Assembly (NCBI GenBank): GCA_035510555.1
Contig: DATKGX010000047.1
Location: forward strand, 1 to 46,628
Direction of reading: 5' to 3'
Origin: DATKGX01 sp035510555
GTDB taxonomy: Bacteria; Patescibacteriota; Microgenomatia; Levybacterales; UBA12049
Length of the DNA: 46,628 nt
Part shown: in pieces, positions 8,179 to 15,988 of the stretch
How the letters are laid out: each line of letters starts with the position of its first letter
How positions within the stretch are numbered: the first letter of the stretch is position 1
The notes under the pieces: generated by a model
The model's input: the letters and a program-made list of their open reading frames with translations, nothing else
Told to the model about the DNA's origin: nothing
The model's database searches: none
Translations under genes and position numbers: made by a program

Positions 8179-9479
8179 TTTGACTTTACTGTCTCTACTT
8201 GTCCGGCCTTGAGGACTAAGAAAAGCTTGAGGCCTCGGACCAATTCTGATTTTTCTTCATTACTTCCTTCTCTTAAAACACATTTTGCATATCCCTTAAT
8301 TCCTTGTGTAGTTTCACATATCTCAATATCTTCTTGTCTTAAAATGCCGTTTATCACACTTTGATATTTAATTAGCGAACCTTGTAGCTTTTCCGTTAAA
8401 TTAATATCTTGATCTTCAAAACTATCGATTAATTTTATTAATTGTTTTATTAGAGACTCTTCATTTACGTATGGTTCTCTGCAATCTAAATCTACGTATC
8501 TTGAGCAATGATAATAAATGTGATGAACTGGGGGTTGGGATTTTCTTTTTCTCCATTTTTCTTCTCCTATTACACTTGCTCCGCAGTTTCCACATTTCAT
8601 AAGTTCTTTAAATGCAAATCCTTTTGCTCCCCATTTAGATTTTCTCGGAGCAACAAGTTGTTTTTGAACTTTATCAAATGTTTCTTTAGTAATTAGAGGT
8701 TCATGTTTACCTTTATACCAAATACCGTTTCCTTGCGGGTATTCAAATTCCCCGTAATAAAAAGGGTTCTTTAGCATTCTGTATATTTCACTTAAAGCAA
8801 TTCCTTTGTTTCCAGTTTTTGTTTCAAAGCCCATTTTATCAAACCATTTCTTAAGAGTTCTTCCACTATCTCCGTTAACTGCAACTTTATCAAACATCTC
8901 TTTTATAAGAGGAGCTCTTTCCGGATCAATAATAATATCTTTTACTCCGTTGAAGGCTCTATTGTAGTATCCAGTGGGAGGCATTCCTGGTCTCCATCCC
9001 ATTTCACATTTTGCTCTTATTCCTCTTTTTACATTAATTCCTTTTTGATCATTTTCTAGTTTTGCTTGAGAGCAGAGGATCATTAGTAAAAACTTTTCAT
9101 TTGGGTTATTAGAAAAGTTTTGAGAAAACGTTCTGATATTGCTAAGTTTTTCTAAGTCCATTAAATCAACTAGCATTCCTAGATCTCCTGCGTTTCTACT
9201 TAACCTATCTGGTGCCCATGTAAGAATTCCATTGAATTCTCCCTCTGCTACGTCCCTTAGAAGCTCTTTAAATACTGGTCTTTGTCCGGACATCTTTGCT
9301 GAGTGGCTTTCTTTCCTTATTTCTTTAATAATAAGACCTTCTTTTACAGCCAAATCGCTCATTTCTTTAATCTGAGAATCTATGGACATTGCTTGTCTTT
9401 CGTCGTCTTCGGAGGACTTACGAGCATACAAGCAATATAGGACGTTTTCGTTGTTTTGGATACTATTTATACTCGGCAT
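8175..9479 (-). CDS. large serine recombinase (integrase)
   Basis: Site-specific recombinase that probably integrated or mobilises part of this island. It has 434 aa: an N-terminal resolvase catalytic domain with nucleophile Ser22 (YARKSSEDDE) and the DRLSR box at 91-95, then a recombinase DNA-binding domain (about 165-260), a zinc ribbon (CGNC ... C ... C at about 290-330) and a helical C-terminus. It is tail-to-tail with res. I could not find a convincing attL/attR pair near it. Large serine recombinases usually use short cores, so this does not exclude mobility. Confidence 0.92.
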   Translation of the reverse strand: MPSINSIQNNENVLYCLYARKSSEDDERQAMSIDSQIKEMSDLAVKEGLIIKEIRKESHSAKMSGQRPVFKELLRDVAEGEFNGILTWAPDRLSRNAGDLGMLVDLMDLEKLSNIRTFSQNFSNNPNEKFLLMILCSQAKLENDQKGINVKRGIRAKCEMGWRPGMPPTGYYNRAFNGVKDIIIDPERAPLIKEMFDKVAVNGDSGRTLKKWFDKMGFETKTGNKGIALSEIYRMLKNPFYYGEFEYPQGNGIWYKGKHEPLITKETFDKVQKQLVAPRKSKWGAKGFAFKELMKCGNCGASVIGEEKWRKRKSQPPVHHIYYHCSRYVDLDCREPYVNEESLIKQLIKLIDSFEDQDINLTEKLQGSLIKYQSVINGILRQEDIEICETTQGIKGYAKCVLREGSNEEKSELVRGLKLFLVLKAGQVETVKSN

Positions 9480-9551
9480 ATTTATAGGTCAACAGTACCG
9501 CAGAAAAGAGGAGAAGTCTAGCAGTAAAATGCTATGGGAAAATTATGTAGT

Positions 9552-9920
9552 TTATATGCCTAATAATTGCTTTTTTTTCTTCTCAAATTCATCCTCTGTG
9601 ATTATTTTTTTCTTTCTTAACTCAGCTAGTTTTTCTAAATCATCTAGATTATTATTTGATTGTTGCTGTGTATTATTTGTTGCTAGTGCTTGTTGAACTG
9701 CTTGAATAAATTCTTTTTTATTTTTAGGATAAAGATCTACCTTACCCCCGCTATTTAAAATTACTTTAACCATATTTGTTAAAGGTATTCCCATTAAATC
9801 AGATATATTTGATATTGGTATTACATTAGATAGTCCAAAAGAACTATATTCAATATGATTTGGATAAACCACAATCTTCATAGATAAAGTTTTCGATTCG
9901 TAAATTGGTAAGTTATTCAT
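9552..9920 (-). CDS. SHOCT-domain protein
   Basis: A 122-aa soluble protein. Residues about 1-75 look like a small PH/bPH-type beta fold (IVVYPNHIEYSSFG, then VKVILNSGGKVDL). A Gln/Asn-rich linker follows, then a C-terminal SHOCT motif (LEKLAELRKKKIITEDEFEKKK). SHOCT domains are short oligomerisation or recruitment modules found in mobile and envelope-stress contexts. The specific role here is unknown. It lies between the recombinase and the XRE regulator. Confidence 0.75.
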   Translation of the reverse strand: MNNLPIYESKTLSMKIVVYPNHIEYSSFGLSNVIPISNISDLMGIPLTNMVKVILNSGGKVDLYPKNKKEFIQAVQQALATNNTQQQSNNNLDDLEKLAELRKKKIITEDEFEKKKKQLLGI

Positions 9921-10047
9921 TTATTTTGAGCATTAGGCTCTTAACAAGATGATAAGCCAAACTAAGAGTAAAAGCAAGTAGTATTTGAGGCTAAATGCTA
10001 AGCCTAACTTAGTGGATTATGTGGTTACATCATTGAATAATTATGGC

Positions 10048-10260
10048 ATGAGGAAGAATGCCAAGCTACCCAAATCTTTAGGCAAGAGAATTCAAAGTAT
10101 CAGAAGAAAATCTGGTTTAACGCAGGAAGTGTTAGCCGAAAAATCAGGAATAAGCAGAGCTTACATGGGGTTTATAGAGCAAGGGAGATATTCCGCTTCG
10201 CTTGAAGTTATAGAAAAAATTTCAAAAGTCCTTAGAGTAAAAATGTCCGATCTTTTCTAG
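10048..10260 (+). CDS. XRE/Cro-type HTH transcriptional regulator
   Basis: A 70-aa protein consisting almost only of an HTH_3 domain (LGKRIQSIRRKSGLTQEVLAEKS, then ISRAYMGFIEQG). It probably acts as repressor of the mobile island. ATG 10048 fits the family boundary; a longer TTG start at 9985 would add 21 residues of no evident domain. Upstream, 9930-10015 is rich in short inverted repeats containing AGGCT/AGCCT and could hold its operator. It is divergent from the SHOCT gene and its stop abuts the convergent terminase gene. Confidence 0.85.
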   Translation: MRKNAKLPKSLGKRIQSIRRKSGLTQEVLAEKSGISRAYMGFIEQGRYSASLEVIEKISKVLRVKMSDLF

Positions 10261-11688
10261 TTAAAACTTTTTATTCAAAATTCCTCCAGCAATCATTCCA
10301 CCGGCAATTACCATAGTAGTGGCTGGTTGTAGCAATGCAGCCTTAATGGCTATTTTTAATGCGTCTGCTTGATCATCATATTGTCCTATTGGAAGAGATA
10401 GGAGTTCTGTTCTAAAATCGCTCATTTCAGGTTTTATATGAATTTGTCCATTTTCGAAATATGGTGCTAGTTCTGCTTGAAAAGACTGGACCTTATTCAT
10501 AATTGGCTTAACACCTTGTATGGGAAGCATTGTTCCCTGCTGTAAGGTTTGAATTGTATCGTATTGAAATGCAACTTCTTCAACTCCAATTATATTAGGT
10601 TTCCATTTATTATATAAATTTTGTATTGCGTTAAGTCTTGCCCCAAAATTTATTCTCTCTCTAAAAATATCTAGTACGTAAATCTTAATTCTTTCTCCAT
10701 ATTCAACACCAATAGTTACACAAACAGTCCAGTCACCTTTTTCTAAATCCTTTCCCACTGCCAAATCCCACCCTTGAAATATAGAAAGATTTGTCGGAAC
10801 TTGATAGTATTCTTTTATCCATTCGGGTTTTACAATAAGACCCATTGCTTCAAATGGCATATTCATATATTCTTTTAACCAAAATCTTTCTCCAAATCTA
10901 AAAGAAATATCTGCTTTTAATTTCATAAGTTCCTCGTAAGTAAAAAGTTCCGGACTCAGTATTTCTTTTTTCTCATCTGAAAGAACTGCTTGGAAAGACT
11001 GAAAAGTAAAATCATTAGGAAGCATATGATATAAGTCATCTTTTCTTTGTGCAGTACCTATTACGATTATTTTCTTACTTTCATCAGATTTTGTAATCAT
11101 GGGATAAATATCTGTATAGAATTTTTCAATTGCTTTTTTGTTTTTTACTTCTGAATAAACAACGGAGGCATCAATTACATCATCTAAGACAATAATATGT
11201 GGATGCTTACCTCTGACTCCCTGTTGGAAAGACAAAGGTTTTATAATAGTACCGTCTTCAAGTTCTATTGCGTTCCTTGTCCACTGCTTTGCTTTATCAG
11301 GCCTAAATGCTGCTGCAAGAAGGGGATTGCTTTCAATTGTATGAAGTAATTTGCCAAATTTTTCCTCTGCCACGTTTCCTGTCAAATGGTAGTAGCTTAT
11401 TTCCAACGGATATTTTCTCGTATAAACCTTTTTAATGAGATAAGAAAGAACTGTAGATGTTTTTAAATGAGACCTTGGAGCAAGTACACAGCTTTTTATA
11501 TTACTGTCCCAAATATTTTCTAAAACATTTTGAAAATGTGTTGGTTGCCAGTTCTTTATCTTTGCTTCCTGGTCAAAGTTATAGACTAAGTATTTATTAA
11601 ATTCCTGCAGCGAAATCTTTTTAACAAGAGAGGGTAATGCTGTTAATATCTCTGAGATTTTTTCTGTATAGTCATCAGTATCATTCAT
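10261..11688 (-). CDS. phage terminase large subunit (TerL)
   Basis: DNA-packaging motor: an ATPase that pumps phage DNA plus a nuclease that cuts concatemers. It has 475 aa. A variant Walker A APRSHLKT (70-77) and a Walker B IIVLDD (165-170) are followed by an RNase H-like nuclease with Asp308 (QGWDLA), Glu370 (GVEEVA) and an Asp cluster at 438-442 (YDDQADA). The C-terminus is unusually hydrophobic (about 456-471). The gene overlaps terS by 8 nt. No portal, capsid or tail gene is nearby, so this is a packaging block in isolation. Confidence 0.88.
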   Translation of the reverse strand: MNDTDDYTEKISEILTALPSLVKKISLQEFNKYLVYNFDQEAKIKNWQPTHFQNVLENIWDSNIKSCVLAPRSHLKTSTVLSYLIKKVYTRKYPLEISYYHLTGNVAEEKFGKLLHTIESNPLLAAAFRPDKAKQWTRNAIELEDGTIIKPLSFQQGVRGKHPHIIVLDDVIDASVVYSEVKNKKAIEKFYTDIYPMITKSDESKKIIVIGTAQRKDDLYHMLPNDFTFQSFQAVLSDEKKEILSPELFTYEELMKLKADISFRFGERFWLKEYMNMPFEAMGLIVKPEWIKEYYQVPTNLSIFQGWDLAVGKDLEKGDWTVCVTIGVEYGERIKIYVLDIFRERINFGARLNAIQNLYNKWKPNIIGVEEVAFQYDTIQTLQQGTMLPIQGVKPIMNKVQSFQAELAPYFENGQIHIKPEMSDFRTELLSLPIGQYDDQADALKIAIKAALLQPATTMVIAGGMIAGGILNKKF

Positions 11689-12145
11689 TTGTTTTCTCCT
11701 TTTTCTCTGGAGTTGTATTTGTTAGTTTAAGAATCTCTGCAAGTGCAATTATTGCCTCCGGGTTGGAAAGAATTGTAGATAGATCATTTGTGGATTTACC
11801 ATTTTCATCTCCTTCTAATACGTGATCTAAATATTTCATAAGCTCCTGTGCTGCTCTCCAGCTACTTCCGTCTGTACCATTTTTGATAAATACAGAAAAT
11901 GCTTTATCGTGGATAAGATTTATACCTTCTTTTCTTGCTTCTTTTGCTTTCTTGGCAAATTCCTTATCCTGCATCCAACGGTAGTAGGTACTTTTATCAA
12001 TACCAGCTTTAATAACAGCAACAGAAATGATAGGCATTGTTTTAAGAATTTCTAGTAAATTTTCTTTTTGCTGTTTTATCCGTTCATCAATTGCTTCGCG
12101 GGATTTGGGGTCAATAGTTGCTGGTAATAATAAAGTATCACTCAC
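11681..12145 (-). CDS. terminase small subunit-like DNA-binding protein (TerS)
   Basis: A 154-aa protein. An N-terminal helix-turn-helix region (about 28-60, with STYYRWMQDKEF) would recognise the packaging start site, and a helical middle part would oligomerise. Its place directly before terL, overlapping by 8 nt, and after the ParB-methyltransferase (8-nt overlap) supports the assignment. The family is weakly conserved, so transposase-like HTH is an alternative. Confidence 0.7.
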   Translation of the reverse strand: MSDTLLLPATIDPKSREAIDERIKQQKENLLEILKTMPIISVAVIKAGIDKSTYYRWMQDKEFAKKAKEARKEGINLIHDKAFSVFIKNGTDGSSWRAAQELMKYLDHVLEGDENGKSTNDLSTILSNPEAIIALAEILKLTNTTPEKKEKTNE

Positions 12146-13499
12146 TAATTAACACCGCCTTTAGTCCGGTAAGTTTTTCCCAGCGGACTCTAATAACTTC
12201 GGCGTAGGTTGGAACTTTTTCCATAACATAGCACCTGCGTTTTAATTTTTCTGCTGCTATTAGAGTACTTCCACTACCACCAAAGGGTTCAATAATTAAG
12301 TCTCCTCTTTTTGTTAGGACCTTAAGATATGGAATTAATATTTCTACGGGTTTTGTACCAAACACCACCCCCTGACCGGAGTTTTTCTCATCTGAAGCAT
12401 GATATTGCATAAAATCCGTAGGTTGTATAAGTTTTCCTTTTTCGTAGCTTTCCCAGTGTGGCTTTCCGGAAATTGCAAATAGAGCACTTTCATATTGCTC
12501 CTGTAATCCATCTTCTTCGGGTTCGTTATTAAACTCTATGCCTACATCAGGAGATGCTCCGGCCAAAGCTATGTCGTGCTTGCTAAAAAATTTGTATTTT
12601 GACGCAAAGCCCTGGTGGCGATTCTGGATATTCCAAATTATTAGGTTTTTTATCTTCCAGTACTGTTCCATTGCCGACCATAGCTTTGGCAGATTTTTCC
12701 AGTTCTCGAATGCAATTATAGAAAAGTGTTCTTTTTGAACTTTATGAACATTGGCAGTCCAAAGTTCAATAAAGTTATCTGGCAATACATCAGTTTCTAA
12801 ATATTTTCTATCCTTTTTGTATCCGAATCCGTCTGTTGGTTTACCATGACGTTTGCCACTATTGTAGTCCAAAATGTAGGGTTCGTCCGTACAGCACATG
12901 TCCGCTTTTTCACCATTCATTAACTTAAGTACATCTGCTTCTATAGTCGAGTCACCAATCAAAAGCCTTGAATCTCCCAGTTGCCATACTTGCCCCTTTT
13001 GCATGGTGATTTGAGTAATGTTTAGTTTTTCAAGTTCAGCTTGTAAATCAAACATTTCCGGAGTTTCCTCTGGAGGGAATATGTTGTCTAAATCTTCTGA
13101 ACTAAAGCCTACTTCGGAGAGGAAATTTTCATTCCAATTCGCTAACATTTCGTAATCAAAATCTCCGGTGTTTTTGTTTAAACGTATATTTAATTCCTTT
13201 TCGAGGTTTAAGTCGGGGATATTAATATAGCGGACCGGAACTTCAAGAATTCCAAGCTCTTTGGCCATTTGTACTCTGAGGTGGCCTCCGATTATAACTT
13301 GTTCTCTTTCTGGTGCTGAGTTTACAAGAATTGGAACAGCCATCCCAAATCTACTAATGCTTGTTTTTACCTGTTCTTTTTGTTCAGCTGTAGCCTTGCG
13401 TGGATTATATTCTGCTATTTTTAGGTTTTCAATTACTACATTTACAATTGGTGCATCTTTTATACTATTTTTAATGTTTTCTAAAATGTCGTTGTTCAT
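12138..13499 (-). CDS. ParB/Srx-like domain fused to DNA methyltransferase (phage type)
   Basis: A 453-aa fusion found in phages and mobile elements. Residues about 20-130 form a ParB/sulfiredoxin-fold domain (box IIGGHLRVQMAKELG at 69-83). The rest is a beta-class methyltransferase with the SAM site EPFGGSGS at 404-411. The catalytic motif IV reads TDEPY (204-208) instead of the usual DPPY. It is the first gene of a three-gene minus-strand operon with terS and terL. It may protect or mark the element's DNA before packaging, or it may have lost methylation and only bind DNA. Confidence 0.87.
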   Translation of the reverse strand: MNNDILENIKNSIKDAPIVNVVIENLKIAEYNPRKATAEQKEQVKTSISRFGMAVPILVNSAPEREQVIIGGHLRVQMAKELGILEVPVRYINIPDLNLEKELNIRLNKNTGDFDYEMLANWNENFLSEVGFSSEDLDNIFPPEETPEMFDLQAELEKLNITQITMQKGQVWQLGDSRLLIGDSTIEADVLKLMNGEKADMCCTDEPYILDYNSGKRHGKPTDGFGYKKDRKYLETDVLPDNFIELWTANVHKVQKEHFSIIAFENWKNLPKLWSAMEQYWKIKNLIIWNIQNRHQGFASKYKFFSKHDIALAGASPDVGIEFNNEPEEDGLQEQYESALFAISGKPHWESYEKGKLIQPTDFMQYHASDEKNSGQGVVFGTKPVEILIPYLKVLTKRGDLIIEPFGGSGSTLIAAEKLKRRCYVMEKVPTYAEVIRVRWEKLTGLKAVLISE

Positions 13500-13655
13500 G
13501 TATTAAGCATATAATCGATTTCTGTAGTGTCAAATGAGCAGACAGGTTGAGGCTAGGGAAGCGCCGACATTTTTGAGGCTCTAGCCTCGAAAAAGAGAGG
13601 ACAATGGGATTTAAAAATTAAAATCTTCTTTTGAATTAGCACTCTGTAGTAAGGA
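13500..13655. other. divergent intergenic region with AGGCTA repeats and a palindrome
   Basis: This lies between the minus-strand packaging operon and the plus-strand cassette. It contains TTGAGGCTA at 13547-13555 and a palindrome at about 13570-13588 whose arms are GAGGC/GCCTC with a TCTA loop and flanking T and A runs. It may be an operator or a bidirectional terminator. No gene is seen. Confidence 0.4.
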
Positions 13656-13685
13656 TTGACAAATTGAGTTCATTTGAGATATAGT
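13656..13685 (+). promoter_or_regulatory. sigma70-type promoter of the 13.8 kb cassette
   Basis: TTGACA at 13656-13661 and TATAGT at 13680-13685 with an 18-nt spacer. Transcription would start at about 13692 and give a roughly 100-nt leader before the gene at 13794. Confidence 0.7.
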
Positions 13686-13701
13686 AATGTAAGAAAAAGA
13701 A

Positions 13702-13769
13702 CAGGCGAAGGCAGCGCCTGGACAGACAGAAATGCCGGCCCATACGAACCTTCAGTTAGGTTCGTTTTT
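13702..13769 (+). terminator. leader hairpin and intrinsic terminator upstream of the 63-aa gene
   Basis: A first hairpin CAGGCG (13702-13707)/CGCCTG (13715-13720) is followed by the terminator ACGAACC (13744-13750)/GGTTCGT (13759-13765) with a T run to 13769. It lies between the promoter and the ribosome-binding site GAGGTGA, so it should act as an attenuator or end a small RNA. Confidence 0.65.
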
Positions 13770-13793
13770 GTATAGAAAAGAGGTGAATTATAA

Positions 13794-13985
13794 ATGCCAT
13801 TAGGAAAACATAAAAGAACAGAAGAAGGGCCTTTTAGAAGAGAACGGGCAGATTCCTTAGTAAGAAATCTTAAAGAAGATTATCCGGTTTTGGATCAGTT
13901 TGATGACAGAACCAAACTAGGAACACTGCGTGATAGATATGGAGTTGACTCTTTGGATCAGCTTATCAAAAAGTTAAGAAAATAA
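13794..13985 (+). CDS. small basic protein of unknown function
   Basis: A 63-aa charged protein, not recognised. The C-terminal half looks like a small helical DNA- or protein-binding module (LGTLRDRYGVDSLDQLIKKL). AGAGGTGAA upstream of the ATG is a good ribosome-binding site. Its own promoter and a terminator-bearing leader precede it, so expression appears to be conditional. It heads the cassette of unknown genes that runs to 15954. Confidence 0.6.
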   Translation: MPLGKHKRTEEGPFRRERADSLVRNLKEDYPVLDQFDDRTKLGTLRDRYGVDSLDQLIKKLRK

Positions 13986-14058
13986 ATATGAAACTAGGTT
14001 TTAATACTAAAACTTTAATTTGTACAATTGAATACTTGCAAGATTTGGAGATATCCTC

Positions 14059-14781
14059 ATGATAAATATGCAAAATTATTGGTATTCGCCCGCGTATGTG
14101 ATTTATATGGCGGAGGAACTAGCTAAAATATACGGGCAAACAATTATAGATAGGGATACGGTTTTTCAACGTGTGGGCGAAATGAAGGGTTCTGCGATTT
14201 TATCGTTGGCGATGAATAAGGTCGACGGCCATCGTTATTTTATGCAAGCTTCGCAAGAAGAATTTCCCGATGTTTTTACTCTTTACCAAGAGGAAATAGT
14301 CGGTAAAAATGTAGATACAAAATACCAAACAGTGGAAGTTGTTGAATACAAGCCTATGATGCAAAAAGGCGTTGCAGAATTCATTTTAGATAGCAAGTTA
14401 ATTAATCCTAAAAAAGCATACGACGAACAAACTATTATTGTTTGTTATATTCGTAAGTTTGGGACATTTATTGACTTTAATAAATTATATGAAAAATTAA
14501 AAAGTCAGAAATTTAAGCCTACAAATGTTTACATCGTGGGCAATATAATGGGAGCAGATAATCTGTTTCAGGTGACACAAGTTTGGCCGGTCATACATCA
14601 TGAAGTTATAGATTATGTTGAAAGAACAAAAGCTTATCCATTACCACATAAAATGTTTTTTAAAAAAGGCGTTTCAAAAAAACTTGACTATAAAGTTGGC
14701 AGCACCTCTTTAAAAACAAATTCTTACGAAGTTTTTAATCTAAATGAGGAGGAAGTCAAAAAGAAGTATGATAAGAAATAA
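14059..14781 (+). CDS. uncharacterised protein, accessory cassette
   Basis: A 240-aa soluble protein, not recognised. It has a mixed alpha/beta look, with no signal peptide or membrane segment. Its hydrophobic strands (TIIVCYIRKFG, TNVYIVGNIMG) suggest a Rossmann-like or nuclease-like core, but I see no catalytic motif. A second ATG at 14068 is possible. Its 3' end overlaps the next gene, so the two products probably act together. The position beside an RM system makes a defence or mobile-element role plausible; this is only inference. Confidence 0.6.
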   Translation: MINMQNYWYSPAYVIYMAEELAKIYGQTIIDRDTVFQRVGEMKGSAILSLAMNKVDGHRYFMQASQEEFPDVFTLYQEEIVGKNVDTKYQTVEVVEYKPMMQKGVAEFILDSKLINPKKAYDEQTIIVCYIRKFGTFIDFNKLYEKLKSQKFKPTNVYIVGNIMGADNLFQVTQVWPVIHHEVIDYVERTKAYPLPHKMFFKKGVSKKLDYKVGSTSLKTNSYEVFNLNEEEVKKKYDKK

Positions 14782-15643
14782 AAAGAAAGAAGAAATTCTT
14801 AAAAAAATCGAACAAAGAGAAAAGCAATTGGAGGCCAGAACAGAGGAAAGGGTTCAAAAGTTAAGAAGTGGAATAGGTCGCAGAAAGTTTATTTCAGATA
14901 TCAGCTATCCAGAAAAAGATAAATTAAGAAATAAATTTATTGTTGCAAACAAAGTGGAATTTCTTGCGAAGTTGTTGCCCGAAATAAAAAACTGTATTAA
15001 AAGATTTAAGCAGATTTCAGTCCCGCAGATATGGGAACAGGATGCAGCAACTGCTACTTATCTTTTAATTTCTAAAGCGTATTCCAATCTTGAAACTATT
15101 TTGCTTTTAGCTTCAGTAGGTAAAACATTTGAAATAATCGAAATAGCCCGTTCCGGACAGGAAGCACTTGATTTGGCTTTTCTTTTTCAAGAAGAGGGAC
15201 AAGAACAAAAACTCAAAGATTGGTATAAGGGAAAGATAATTAAAAATCAGGTGGCTAGACAAGCTATGCATAAAGCAATAAACAATATGGGTGCATCTAA
15301 AGACAACTTGCCCATGTATGATATGAAATCTGAAGTTTATTGGATTTATTCTTTATATACTCACAGTTCTTACGCGGCTTTATTAGATTCGGTCGATGTA
15401 TTTCATGAAGATTTTGATTTTCAAACAATTTCCGGTTTTCACTATACGAATAGAAATTTCGATATTGCCGCAAAGCAACTTGCAATTAGTATTTTGCTAG
15501 AGTTAAAAAATGCGTCAACTAAGGTCAAGGATTTAGAGAATGTAAACAAGGTTGATAAGATATTAGTTAAGCTCGGAAATTATAAAGCCTCTCCCGATGA
15601 GATAGCAGCCATATTGGGAAGGTATGAAGACTCTAACCTTTAG
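14768..15643 (+). CDS. DUF5677-like helical protein
   Basis: A 291-aa protein from ATG 14768, preceded by GGAGG at about 14747-14751. An earlier ATG at 14744 has no ribosome-binding site. A lysine/glutamate-rich N-terminal coiled coil (about 5-40) is followed by a mostly helical domain with EALDLAFLF and a conserved-looking YTHSSYAALLD block, which resembles DUF5677 proteins. Biochemical role unknown. It overlaps the upstream gene by 14 nt. Confidence 0.55.
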   Translation: MIRNKKKEEILKKIEQREKQLEARTEERVQKLRSGIGRRKFISDISYPEKDKLRNKFIVANKVEFLAKLLPEIKNCIKRFKQISVPQIWEQDAATATYLLISKAYSNLETILLLASVGKTFEIIEIARSGQEALDLAFLFQEEGQEQKLKDWYKGKIIKNQVARQAMHKAINNMGASKDNLPMYDMKSEVYWIYSLYTHSSYAALLDSVDVFHEDFDFQTISGFHYTNRNFDIAAKQLAISILLELKNASTKVKDLENVNKVDKILVKLGNYKASPDEIAAILGRYEDSNL

Positions 15644-15651
15644 CAATATTT

Positions 15652-15954
15652 ATGGCAAAAGTAAAACTATACATGAATAAAATAAAAGTTAGGCATCTCT
15701 ATATAAATTTATTCGATGAAATTACTGTTAGGGATAGTCTAGGGTTTAAAACTTTTGTAGGAAATAGTAAGAAATTTATTGCTCACATAATTTCTGGGTG
15801 GTTTCCAAGTTTAAGGGAAGATTTATCTCCTGAGGGTGTAAATAAAGAAAGAGTTATCGATCGGCAAAATAATAAATATAGAGAGAGAGTTGTAGATGTA
15901 AAAACTGGCAGAATTATTAGGGATGTAGAGGAAAATTTAACAGACCACAAATAA
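15652..15954 (+). CDS. uncharacterised small protein
   Basis: A 100-aa protein, not recognised. The C-terminal part (NKYRERVVDVKTGRIIRDVEE) resembles short charged beta-hairpin segments seen in many small hypothetical proteins. It begins 8 nt after the preceding gene, as the last gene of the cassette. Codon use is AT-rich like the rest of the island. Confidence 0.55.
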   Translation: MAKVKLYMNKIKVRHLYINLFDEITVRDSLGFKTFVGNSKKFIAHIISGWFPSLREDLSPEGVNKERVIDRQNNKYRERVVDVKTGRIIRDVEENLTDHK

Positions 15955-15988
15955 AGCAGCGTCGCACAACTCAAGATGTGCGTCAACT

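Noticed and set aside
13687..13692. Start-stop ATGTAA in the 13.7 kb leader
   Set aside because: It lies at or before the predicted transcription start and is easily due to chance.
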